Shown here piece by piece: positions 8,445-17,494 of a DNA stretch of 55,462 nt. The translations under genes were made by a program, and so were the position numbers. The first letter of the stretch is position 1. Every line of letters starts with the position of its first letter. Under the pieces are notes generated by a model, which saw only the letters and a program-made list of their open reading frames with translations, did no database searches and was not told the origin of the DNA. Location of the stretch: assembly GCA_021740045.1 (NCBI GenBank), contig JAIPAP010000007.1:1-55462 (forward strand). The letters are read 5' to 3'. This DNA is from Bacteroidales bacterium. Lineage in GTDB: Bacteria; Bacteroidota; Bacteroidia; Bacteroidales; JAIPAP01.

Positions 8445-11400
8445 ATGAAAAGGTTAATTGTATCACTACTTATGCTATGTATCTCGGTAGTGGCCTTTGG
8501 TCAGCAAACCGAGGCATCGGGAACGGTGGTCGAGAAAGCGACCAATGAACCCATTCCGGGCGTTACCGTATTGGAAAAGGGAACCAATAACGGTACCGTA
8601 ACCGATATTAACGGTAAGTTTACACTAAAGGTATCTTCCGATGCCACCCTGGTGTTTTCATTTGTGGGAATGAAGAAGCAGGAAGTTCCTGTTGCCGGTA
8701 ATACCACCTTTAATATTGCTTTGGAACAAACCCAGGTAGGGTTGGAGGAATTTGTGGTCACCGGTTACCAGGTTCAACGTAAGGCCGATCTTACCGGGGC
8801 TGTTTCGGTAGTTAAGGTGGAAGATGCCAAACAAGAATCCAATCCCAACATCATTAGTTCCATTCAGGGACGGGTTAGCGGTTTGCAGGTAACCTCAAGC
8901 GGTGAACCCGGAGGAGGTGCAACTTCCCTGAATATCCGTGGATTCAGCACCATTAATGATAATGCACCGCTTTATGTGATCGATGGTGTTCCCACCAAAA
9001 CCGGGATCAATAAAATTAACCCGAATGATATTGAGTCCATTCAGGTATTGAAGGATGCTGCTTCGGCATCTATTTACGGTTCACGTGCCTCCAACGGCGT
9101 TATTGTGATCACTACAAAAAAAGGTAAAGATGGTGATATGGATGTAAGTTTTAACAGCTATGTCGGTGTCCAGGGCCTTCGTAACCGCCTGGATGTTTTG
9201 AATGCCAAAGAATGGGGAGAAGTATACTGGCAAGCCAAGCGGAATGCAGGTGAAACACCTTCCCATCCTCAATATGGTAGCTGGAAGGAACCCATCATGC
9301 CTTCTTACATAGATGCCAATAATGAAATTCCGGCCGGTAACACCGACTGGATCGATGAGGCCTTTGATCCGGCCATGATGCAATATTACAATCTGGGGAT
9401 TAGCAATAGCTCCGACAAGGGTAATGTTTATTTCAGCACATCCTACACTGATCAGGAGGGTATAATGCGCTATACCGGTTTCAACCGCATTACCGCCCGC
9501 TTGAATTCATCATATAATTTGCTGGACAGGTTGGAAGTTGGAGAAAACATCTCAGTTAGCTATACTAATCGCACCCTGATTGATGACCCGGGTTTCACCC
9601 ACCAGATCCTTTTCCAGCATCCGCTTATCCCGGTCTACACCGAAAACGGCGATTGGGCAGGCCCCACAGACGGACTGGGCGACAAGCGTAATCCCATTGC
9701 CGTACTATCCCAAAATAAAGAGAACTATACCAAAGAATACCGTTTATTTGGTAATGCGTATGCAGACCTGGAAATTATAGAAGGTCTCAACATTAAATCT
9801 AATATCGGTATCGATTATATTCCGGTTTATGATAAGCAATTTGATCCACGTTGGCAAGAAGGAACCCGCTCGGTTGACCAGAATTACCTAACCATGGATT
9901 ACAAATATGACCTGAGCTGGAACTGGACCAATACTGCCAACTATGTTTATACCAGTGATAATCATAACATCAATGCCGTATTGGGTATTGAGGCCATACA
10001 TTCCGAAGGACAGGGCATTTATGGCCGGGTAAGTGACTTTTTGGTACAGGGTGTAGATTTCCGTTACCTGGATGCCGGCACCGGCGAACAAACCAATGGT
10101 GGCTGGGGTGTTGAAAGCTCACTCCTCTCCTACTTCGGTAAAATTGACTACACCTTGATGGGTAAATACCTCGTTTCGGCAACTTTACGTCGCGATGGTT
10201 CCTCACGCTTGGGTGAAAACGAACGCATCGATTATTTCCCTGCATTTTCGCTGGGTTGGCGTGTGAATGAAGAAAGCTTTATGGATTCCTATGATTTTAT
10301 CTCCAACCTGAAAATTCGAGGTGGATACGGTAAAACCGGTAACCAGGCTATCCCGACCAATGCAGCCTACACCATTTACCAGCCCGATGTGGAATATGCA
10401 CAGTACAACCTGAACGGTGATAATAGCACGCCCTCAGCAGGTTATCGCCTGGTGAGCCACGGCAATCCGAGCCTGCTTTGGGAAACGGCAACACAAACCA
10501 ATATTGGTCTTGATTTGGGCCTGTGGGATGATAAGTTAATGTTCACCGCCGATTACTTTATTAAGGAAACCGACGGTATGCTCGTAAATCCGCCATTGCT
10601 CGGTGTTTGGGGCGAAGGCGCTGCTCCTTATATCAATGGTGGTAAAATGGAAAACAAGGGTATTGAAATGAGCCTCGATTACAGGGGAGTTGTTAGTGAA
10701 GACTTTACTTACGAAGCAGGCCTTAATTTTTCCAAAACCGAAAACGAAGTACTCGACATTGGTGAAGGCAATGATTTCTTCGATTTTGCTCCCGGCCGTA
10801 TCGAACCCGGCCACCCGGTATTCGCTTTCTATGGCTATGTTGCCGACGGTTTATTCCGCAGTATTGACGATATTGAAAACCATGCTACACAAGAAGGCAT
10901 CGACGCTACTGAAAGAAGCCTTGGCCGTATCCGTTACCAGGACCTAAACGATGATGGTGTTATCAATGAGCAGGATCGCCAGTATATCGGCAGCCCGCAT
11001 CCGGATTTCTCCATGGGGTTGAACCTCAGCGCCAGCTATAAGAACTTTGATATCTCCATGTTCATTGAAGGAGTTTTCGGACGCGATATTTATAACACCC
11101 ATAAGCGCATGACCGATTTCACCTATTGGAACTTTAACTACGGCGCCCGCACCCTGGATGCCTGGACACCCGAAAATCCCGATTCCGACATTCCGGCGGT
11201 CAGCACTTCCAACTTCAACAATGAATACCGTCATTCAACCTACTTTATTGAAGACGGGACTTATGTGAAATTTAAAAATATAGTAATTGGTTACACGCTT
11301 CCATCAAGCTTTACGGATAAGGCCAACCTGGAATCAGTACGGTTCTACGTGCAGGCACAAAACATCTTCAATATAACCGACTATACCGGAATGGATTATG

Positions 11401-11495
11401 AGGTAGGAGCTGCTTCAGCTACCTTCTATGGCGTGGATAACCAATTTTATCCGCATACTAAAAATGTAAACCTGGGTGTAAACATCAATTTCTAA
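8445..11495 (+). CDS. susC: SusC-type TonB-dependent outer-membrane transporter
   Basis: A 1016-aa transporter counted from the ATG at 8445, which opens the signal peptide MKRLIVSLLMLCISVVAFGQ; an upstream in-frame ATG at 8406 adds 13 residues. Order: signal; carboxypeptidase-like regulatory domain (TEASGTVVEKATNEPIPGVT, about 20-105); TonB plug with the SusC hallmarks SIQGRVSGLQV, LNIRGFSTIND and VLKDAASASIYGSRASNG (about 110-225); a 22-strand barrel to the C-terminus (NVNLGVNINF). It works with the SusD lipoprotein encoded 19 bp downstream to import oligosaccharides with energy from TonB. The fructan specificity is inferred from the GH32 neighbours and the sensor type. Length is normal for the family. 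Confidence 0.96.
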   Translation: MKRLIVSLLMLCISVVAFGQQTEASGTVVEKATNEPIPGVTVLEKGTNNGTVTDINGKFTLKVSSDATLVFSFVGMKKQEVPVAGNTTFNIALEQTQVGLEEFVVTGYQVQRKADLTGAVSVVKVEDAKQESNPNIISSIQGRVSGLQVTSSGEPGGGATSLNIRGFSTINDNAPLYVIDGVPTKTGINKINPNDIESIQVLKDAASASIYGSRASNGVIVITTKKGKDGDMDVSFNSYVGVQGLRNRLDVLNAKEWGEVYWQAKRNAGETPSHPQYGSWKEPIMPSYIDANNEIPAGNTDWIDEAFDPAMMQYYNLGISNSSDKGNVYFSTSYTDQEGIMRYTGFNRITARLNSSYNLLDRLEVGENISVSYTNRTLIDDPGFTHQILFQHPLIPVYTENGDWAGPTDGLGDKRNPIAVLSQNKENYTKEYRLFGNAYADLEIIEGLNIKSNIGIDYIPVYDKQFDPRWQEGTRSVDQNYLTMDYKYDLSWNWTNTANYVYTSDNHNINAVLGIEAIHSEGQGIYGRVSDFLVQGVDFRYLDAGTGEQTNGGWGVESSLLSYFGKIDYTLMGKYLVSATLRRDGSSRLGENERIDYFPAFSLGWRVNEESFMDSYDFISNLKIRGGYGKTGNQAIPTNAAYTIYQPDVEYAQYNLNGDNSTPSAGYRLVSHGNPSLLWETATQTNIGLDLGLWDDKLMFTADYFIKETDGMLVNPPLLGVWGEGAAPYINGGKMENKGIEMSLDYRGVVSEDFTYEAGLNFSKTENEVLDIGEGNDFFDFAPGRIEPGHPVFAFYGYVADGLFRSIDDIENHATQEGIDATERSLGRIRYQDLNDDGVINEQDRQYIGSPHPDFSMGLNLSASYKNFDISMFIEGVFGRDIYNTHKRMTDFTYWNFNYGARTLDAWTPENPDSDIPAVSTSNFNNEYRHSTYFIEDGTYVKFKNIVIGYTLPSSFTDKANLESVRFYVQAQNIFNITDYTGMDYEVGAASATFYGVDNQFYPHTKNVNLGVNINF

Positions 11496-11514
11496 ACCTC
11501 AAAAGAACAGAACA

Positions 11515-13191
11515 ATGAAAAAGCTAACTATATTCATAACATTCGCATTCGTTTCCATGCTTTTCTTTACGGCATGTAACGAAGATGAGTTCCTCGATAC
11601 GCAACCAAAAGGAACGTTGAGTGGCGATCAATTGGAAAGCCCCGAAGGTGTTGAAGCATTGATCAATGCGGCCTATGCAGGCCTGGCTATGAATTTCGCC
11701 GATCCGAATCCTGCATTCTTTCAGCCTCCGTCAAACTGGAGCTATGGCGATATGCGTTCGGACGATGCATACAAAGGTGGCGGCGGTGTTGGTGACATTG
11801 CCGAATACCATGACCTCGAAATTGGGAACGTACGTGCCGACAATCCACTACTTGAAAGAAAATGGCAAGCCATGTATGTGGCTATCGGAAGGGTAAATAA
11901 AGCCTTGAAAGCCTTACGGGAGATCGATCCTGCCGATTACGAAGATCGCAATGCCCGTATCGGCGAGATGCGTTTTCTGCGCGGTCATTTTTACTTCGAT
12001 ATGATGATCAACTTCGGAACTTTCGCCTATATTCATGAAGGTGTCGCAAATAATGAGTTGGAAGAGATCTCAAACAGCTTTGATGAAGAAGAACTTTGGG
12101 GCTATATCGAAACCGATTTCGCAGCTGCACGCGATACACTTCCCGAGGTAGCCTCAAAAGCCGGACGCGTTAATAAATTTGCTGCTCACGCTTATTTGAG
12201 CAAAACCTATATTTTCCAGGAAAAATGGGATCAGGCCCTTACCGAAGCCAATGCAGTGATCAATTCAGGTCAGTATGCGCTCTTTACTGATATAAGGAAC
12301 CTGTGGAAAGTAGATGCCGAACATGGTCCTGAATTCATTTTCAGTATTGAGCATTCCATTAATGATGGTTCCGATTTCGGTAATATCAACTGGGGAAACC
12401 TGTTGAACGCACCCAGGGGACCGGCATACGGCGGCGATGGTTTCCACCGCCCCAGCCAGAACCTGGTGAATGCTTATAAGGTTGATGAAAACGGCCTTCC
12501 GATGTTCGATAGCTTTAATGAAGAAAATGTAGATGAGGATACTCCTATTGATCCCCGTCTAGATCATTTCATCGGCCGTATCGGAATTCCCTGGAAAAGC
12601 TTCGAAGAAAGTGTGTATGATGAATCATGGTGCCGTAACCTGCAAGAATACGGACCCTATGCAGCCAAAAAATACCAGATCGACCCCAATTCATCATATA
12701 TGATCGAAGGCTGGCCCTGGGGTGGTTCTCCACTCAACTGGCCTATCCTTAAATATTCTGACGTACTATTGTGGAAAGCCGAGGCGCTCATCAAACTTAA
12801 CCAGAATCTTGACGAAGCCCGCAATCTGATCAATGACATCCGTGAACGTGCACAAAATGCACCCCGGGTACAAAAACTCGACGGCAGCGGGCCGGCAGCC
12901 AACTATAAGATCGAACCCTACCCGGCCAGCGGTTGGGATCAGGAAACTGCCCTCAAAGCCCTCCGTATGGAGCGCCGCCTTGAACTCTGCCTCGAAGGCC
13001 ACCGGTTTTACGACCTGGCCAGATGGGGCATTGCTGAGGATGTGCTCAATACTTACTTCGCCGAAGAAACCGAAGAACGTAGCTATTACGGACAGGCGAA
13101 CTTCATTGGCGACAAGCATGAGCATTTACCTGTTCCGCAAAATGAAATTGACCGCAGTGGCGGTCTTTACCAGCAGAATCCTGCATATTAA
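11515..13191 (+). CDS. susD: SusD/RagB-type glycan-binding lipoprotein
   Basis: A 558-aa lipoprotein: signal ending FFTAC, then acidic residues right after the lipid Cys (CNEDEFLD), which fits the Bacteroidetes surface-export signal. The SusD fold shows in the N-terminal DTQPKGTLSG segment, the TPR-like helices (MRFLRGHFYFDMM, AHAYLSKTYIFQEKWDQA) and the C-terminal ALRMERRLELCLEGHRFYDLARWG signature. It caps the SusC barrel and delivers oligosaccharides. It is the second gene of the unit starting at susC. An intercistronic hairpin follows at 13216-13242. Confidence 0.95.
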   Translation: MKKLTIFITFAFVSMLFFTACNEDEFLDTQPKGTLSGDQLESPEGVEALINAAYAGLAMNFADPNPAFFQPPSNWSYGDMRSDDAYKGGGGVGDIAEYHDLEIGNVRADNPLLERKWQAMYVAIGRVNKALKALREIDPADYEDRNARIGEMRFLRGHFYFDMMINFGTFAYIHEGVANNELEEISNSFDEEELWGYIETDFAAARDTLPEVASKAGRVNKFAAHAYLSKTYIFQEKWDQALTEANAVINSGQYALFTDIRNLWKVDAEHGPEFIFSIEHSINDGSDFGNINWGNLLNAPRGPAYGGDGFHRPSQNLVNAYKVDENGLPMFDSFNEENVDEDTPIDPRLDHFIGRIGIPWKSFEESVYDESWCRNLQEYGPYAAKKYQIDPNSSYMIEGWPWGGSPLNWPILKYSDVLLWKAEALIKLNQNLDEARNLINDIRERAQNAPRVQKLDGSGPAANYKIEPYPASGWDQETALKALRMERRLELCLEGHRFYDLARWGIAEDVLNTYFAEETEERSYYGQANFIGDKHEHLPVPQNEIDRSGGLYQQNPAY

Positions 13192-13215
13192 TTGTATGTT
13201 GATTGGGGAGTAATA

Positions 13216-13242
13216 AGGCAAAGGAAGAGGCTTTGCCTCTTC
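13216..13242 (+). promoter_or_regulatory. Mutually exclusive hairpins after susD
   Basis: AGGCAAAG (13216-13223) can pair with CTTTGCCT (13231-13238), or GAAGAGG (13224-13230) can pair with CCTCTTC (13236-13242); both stems cannot form together because they share 13231-13238 and the loop. No long T run follows, so processing or partial termination between susCD and the GH32 genes is more likely than full termination. Confidence 0.45.
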
Positions 13243-13278
13243 CCGCCTTCATTAACGAACCAAAAAACATAAAAAGTT

Positions 13279-15474
13279 ATGAGAACCACAAGTAATTTAG
13301 TTTTAATCCTTTCAATGATGCTTTTGGCAATAGCATCATGCGAGCAACGCGAAAAAGACATGGTTGCCCGCTGGAGCTTTGAAGGCCCACAGGAGCAGAT
13401 GGGTAAAGAAAGTGTGAGCAAAAATGTATTTGCCATTCACTCCGATGTGCATACTATTGAAAGCGTGAAAGGCGTAAAAGGGGAAGCCATACGCCTGGAC
13501 GGATATTCAACCTGGGCAAAAGGCGCTGTGGATATTGATAAAAAGCTCAGGGCATTTACAGTATCTTCATGGTTCGCCCTGGAATCCTATCCGGTAGATA
13601 TAGCAAGCATTATCTCGGCTTATGATTCGGCAAGGCAAGTTGGATTCAAACTCAGTGTGAATGAATACGGCTATCCGGTGGTGGCACTGGATCATAAAGG
13701 CAACAAAGCCATTATACAAGGTAAACAACCACTTCCAAAAATCAAGTGGCATTACCTGACCGCCACAGTGGATCAAAACCAAGTGAACTTATTCAACAAT
13801 GGCGAATTAATTACACAGGGAACCCATGACTTATCCGGTTACTCCTTTCCTAAAGAAGGAGATATTTATATCGGAAAGGGGTATCAAGAAAATAAAGTAG
13901 CCGAAACCTTCCCCACCAACACGATCAATGGAATTGTTGATGAGGTTAAGATATTCGATCAAAAGCTGGCCGAGAAAAAGATAAAAACCACCTACGGTAA
14001 GCTGAAGCCTGAAAAGAAGCCGAACCTTACCATACCCTCAACACGTTTCGCCGGTGATTTCCACCGGCCCGAATATCATCCTATTCCCCCAGCCGCATGG
14101 ACCAACGAAACTCATGGATTGATTTATCATGATGATAAATATCATATCTATTATCAAAAAAATGCAACCGGTCCATATTGGGCTCATATCAACTGGGGGC
14201 ACATGAGCACCCCTGATCTCCTCCAATGGGATCATCACAAACCGGTTCTATGGCCCGAAAAGGGATACGACGAATTCGGTATATGGTCAGGACACGTCAT
14301 TAAGAATGAAGAAGGCACGCCGGTGATCATGTATACCGCCGGCGATGGCGAGAAATTCGGTATGGCCATGGCCTATCCGCAAAATGATAAGCTTACCGAA
14401 TGGAAAAAATACGAAAAGAACCCGGTAATTCCCGAAGCTCCCGAAAAATTTGAGCGATCCGATATGCGCGATCCCTATATCTGGAAGGAAAAAGATACGT
14501 ATTACATGATCATAGGCTTTGGGGTGGAAAAACCTAAAAAAGCCGGCGCTGTTTTACTTTATAAATCCATGGACCTAAAAAATTGGGAATACCTGAATTT
14601 AATGCATGTAGGCAAACCCGAAGTATTTCCTTGCGGTGTTTTCTGGGAGATGCCCGTATTCTGGAAATTTAAGAATAAGGATAAATATGTGCTCCTTGTC
14701 AATAAAATTCCCTATAAAGGAGATCCGGCAAGAGCATTTTATTGGGTAGGTGAGTTTAAAAATGAGCGTTTTGTACCTGATCATGAAATTCCAAAATTGC
14801 TGGAAGTGGTTAATGGATTGCTTTCACCCTCAGTGGCCTACGACAAACAAAAACGTACAACGGCCATTGCCATTATCCCCGATGAAATTAAACCACAGGG
14901 GAATTATGAATTGGGATGGGCACATCTATACAGTATTCCACGGGAGTGGAAGCTGGAAGATCATCGCATTAAGCAATATCCTCATCCGAATTTAAAACGT
15001 TTGCGCACCGGGCATCAATCCTATCAAAATATAGATTTAACGCCCGGTACCGACAATCGGCCCAACATTGACGGCCGTCAGCTTGAGCTGGTTACCGAAT
15101 TCTCACAGGGCAGTGCCCGAGATGTGGGAATAATCCTGGGCAAACATCCCGATGACAAGGAGTTCACCAAGATCTCCTACAACTTTGCGCTGGGCAAATT
15201 TACAGTAGATCGCACTAAATCAAGCCTTAATAAATACATGCATAGCGATGTGAAAAGCGGCAAATTGCCTGAACCCAAAAATGGAAAGATTAAAATGCAC
15301 GTGTTTGTCGATGGTTCGGTAGTAGAAGTTTTTGTTAATGACGGCTATGCATTTACCACCCGGATGTTCCCCGAGAAAAAAGTAAGTAATAATGTGGAGT
15401 TTTTTAGTGAAGGTGGCAAGGCAACCCTTGAGAGCCTTGATGTTTGGAAAATGGATATAAAACAAGTGAAATAA
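13279..15474 (+). CDS. LamG-GH32-like lipoprotein (Glu in nucleophile position)
   Basis: A 731-aa lipoprotein (MRTTSNLVLILSMMLLAIAS, then the lipid Cys). LamG-type sandwich (about 30-240), then a GH32 propeller and C-terminal sandwich (about 250-728) ending in DGSVVEVFVND. It is a close paralogue of the protein at 176-2671: both share FHRPxYH, WTNExHGL, YQKNAxGPYW and FWEMPVF, but this copy has no T9SS domain. The nucleophile motif is NETHG (Glu at codon 14107-14109, residue 277) in place of NDPNG, with the Pro lost as well. The MRDP Asp and the WEMP Glu remain. The next gene starts 1 bp after its stop, so they are in one operon. It may be a GH32 variant with another linkage or aglycone preference, or a binding protein; the sequence cannot decide. 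Confidence 0.88.
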   Translation: MRTTSNLVLILSMMLLAIASCEQREKDMVARWSFEGPQEQMGKESVSKNVFAIHSDVHTIESVKGVKGEAIRLDGYSTWAKGAVDIDKKLRAFTVSSWFALESYPVDIASIISAYDSARQVGFKLSVNEYGYPVVALDHKGNKAIIQGKQPLPKIKWHYLTATVDQNQVNLFNNGELITQGTHDLSGYSFPKEGDIYIGKGYQENKVAETFPTNTINGIVDEVKIFDQKLAEKKIKTTYGKLKPEKKPNLTIPSTRFAGDFHRPEYHPIPPAAWTNETHGLIYHDDKYHIYYQKNATGPYWAHINWGHMSTPDLLQWDHHKPVLWPEKGYDEFGIWSGHVIKNEEGTPVIMYTAGDGEKFGMAMAYPQNDKLTEWKKYEKNPVIPEAPEKFERSDMRDPYIWKEKDTYYMIIGFGVEKPKKAGAVLLYKSMDLKNWEYLNLMHVGKPEVFPCGVFWEMPVFWKFKNKDKYVLLVNKIPYKGDPARAFYWVGEFKNERFVPDHEIPKLLEVVNGLLSPSVAYDKQKRTTAIAIIPDEIKPQGNYELGWAHLYSIPREWKLEDHRIKQYPHPNLKRLRTGHQSYQNIDLTPGTDNRPNIDGRQLELVTEFSQGSARDVGIILGKHPDDKEFTKISYNFALGKFTVDRTKSSLNKYMHSDVKSGKLPEPKNGKIKMHVFVDGSVVEVFVNDGYAFTTRMFPEKKVSNNVEFFSEGGKATLESLDVWKMDIKQVK

Positions 15475-15475
15475 C

Positions 15476-17446
15476 ATGAAGCAATTGATCACCACCGGTC
15501 TTATTATCCTTATGTGCATGTCAAATACTGCACATAGTGGAGAACAAGATAGCCTGTATCATGAAAAGTACAGGCCACAATATCATTTCAACCGCCCACA
15601 GGGATGGATTGGTGATCCCTGCGCATTGATCTACCTGGATGGCAAATACCATCTTTATTACTGGGGACATGCCACCAGTGAAGATTTGGTGCATTGGGAA
15701 CATCACCCATGGGCTATCGAAGAAAGTGATAGCATAGGCGTGATGTCCGGATCGGCTGTGATCGATTGGAATAATACCAGTGGATTTCAAAAAGGTAACA
15801 ATCCCCCGGTTGTTGCGGCTTATTCACAACTACATTTCGACGACATTGAACAGACCCAGGCTATTGCCTACAGCAATGATCGTGGTATGACCTTTACCAA
15901 ATATGATTATAATCCGGTAATTGATATTGACTCACGCGAATTCCGTGATCCGCAAGTATTCTGGCACGAAGAAACCGAAAAGTGGATCATGGTGATAACG
16001 CTCTCGGGCAAACGGAAAGTAAGGTTTTATGCCTCGGATAACCTGAAGGATTGGAAACACCTTAGTGATTTCGGCCCTGTTGGATCGGATCAGGGGGTAT
16101 GGGAATGTCCCGATATGTTCCCCTTACCGGTTGACGGCGACACAACCCACATTAAATGGGTGTTGGAAGTGGATGTCCAGCCCATAAGTGGACAATATTT
16201 CATAGGCGATTTTGACGGAAGGGAATTCAAGCTGGATGAAAACTTTGCAGGTGATTTGAATAAGAGGGAGGAAAAGCCTCAGGGAAACGTAGTGTTTGAT
16301 TTTGAAAATAAAACTCTTGAGGGATGGAGTAAAACAGGGGAGGCATTCGATGCCTCCCCGGCCCGGGGGGCCTTACCAAAGCAGGCAATAATTATAGGCT
16401 ACACCGGTGAAAGGCTTATTAACAGTTTCTACAAACAAGACGGAACCATCGGTAAACTCACGTCCCCTGCTTTTACGATCGATAAGGATTATTTGAATTT
16501 CCAGATCGGTGGTGGAATGCATCCTAAAAGCACCTATATGAAGCTGGTGGTGGATGAAAAACCGGTCCGGTTTAAAACAGGTATCAATACCGAAACGATG
16601 TATTGGACGCATTGGAATGTTTCCGAATTTAAAGGAAAGAAAGCCCACCTCGAAATAGTGGATTCTTGTAAAACCGGTTTTGGGCACATTAATATCGATC
16701 ATGTAATGCTATCGGATAAACCGGCTGAAAAGAAACGCGAAAAGGCTTTCTGGATTGATTACGGACCCGATTTTTACGCGGTTCGTTCCTGGAATAATTA
16801 CCCGGAAAACAGCAACCGCCGAATTTGGATCGCCTGGATGGGGAACTGGCTGTATGCCCGTGAGGTGCCTACCAAACCTTGGAAAGGTTTTGAATCTATT
16901 CCGCGATCACTGGCTTTGAAAACTTTCCCGGAAGGTATTCGTCTGGTTCAGCAACCCATTGAGGAGCTTACCTCCTTGCGCTATGATCACTTCAACATAA
17001 GGGACAAATCCATTGAAGGAGTTGAGCAATTGGAATTTAAGCCCGAAAGGAATGTTTATGAGCTCACGGCGGAATTTGTTACAGGCGACACCAGGGAATT
17101 TGGCTTTAACTTGTGTAAGAAAGGTTCCGAAGGCTTGGTGGTGGGTTATCGCCCGGAGGATGAAAAAGTTTATGTAGACCGGCGCCATGCCGGCAACACC
17201 GGCTTTCATCCCGAATTCGCCAAGGTGTATGAAGGCCCTTTGAAAGCCCGGAATGGCCTGGTTAAACTGCACATTTTTATCGATCAGTCATCCATAGAAG
17301 TATTCGGAAATGAGGGTGAAACGGTTATCTCATGCCAGGTATATCCTGATGAAGACGACCTTTCCATCGAATTATTTAGCGAAGGTGGCAAAGTCCATCT
17401 AAGTAGTTTGAATGCCTGGATGCTGAAATCGGTCTGGAAGAATTGA
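15476..17446 (+). CDS. GH32 fructan hydrolase with a domain inserted in the propeller
   Basis: A 656-aa protein with an ordinary signal peptide (MKQLITTGLIILMCMSNTAH). The catalytic residues are intact: WIGDPCALIY with Asp47, FRDPQ, and WECPDMF. Two things differ from its neighbours. The loop after the first motif is short (HLYYWGHATSEDLVHW, without the usual YNP..WGxMHW stretch of about 14 residues), so the entrance to the active site should differ. About residues 265-420 form an inserted jelly-roll-like segment (FDFENKTLEGW to INIDHVML) between propeller strands, after which blade 5 resumes (WIDYGPDFYAVRSWNN). The C-terminal sandwich ends with the IDQSSIEVFGNEGE segment. A periplasmic exo-acting fructanase is plausible from the signal type. 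It starts 1 bp after the preceding gene. Confidence 0.9.
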   Translation: MKQLITTGLIILMCMSNTAHSGEQDSLYHEKYRPQYHFNRPQGWIGDPCALIYLDGKYHLYYWGHATSEDLVHWEHHPWAIEESDSIGVMSGSAVIDWNNTSGFQKGNNPPVVAAYSQLHFDDIEQTQAIAYSNDRGMTFTKYDYNPVIDIDSREFRDPQVFWHEETEKWIMVITLSGKRKVRFYASDNLKDWKHLSDFGPVGSDQGVWECPDMFPLPVDGDTTHIKWVLEVDVQPISGQYFIGDFDGREFKLDENFAGDLNKREEKPQGNVVFDFENKTLEGWSKTGEAFDASPARGALPKQAIIIGYTGERLINSFYKQDGTIGKLTSPAFTIDKDYLNFQIGGGMHPKSTYMKLVVDEKPVRFKTGINTETMYWTHWNVSEFKGKKAHLEIVDSCKTGFGHINIDHVMLSDKPAEKKREKAFWIDYGPDFYAVRSWNNYPENSNRRIWIAWMGNWLYAREVPTKPWKGFESIPRSLALKTFPEGIRLVQQPIEELTSLRYDHFNIRDKSIEGVEQLEFKPERNVYELTAEFVTGDTREFGFNLCKKGSEGLVVGYRPEDEKVYVDRRHAGNTGFHPEFAKVYEGPLKARNGLVKLHIFIDQSSIEVFGNEGETVISCQVYPDEDDLSIELFSEGGKVHLSSLNAWMLKSVWKN

Positions 17447-17494
17447 AAGAAAATACAAATGAAACATATGTTAAACAATTAAAACTTTACAATT

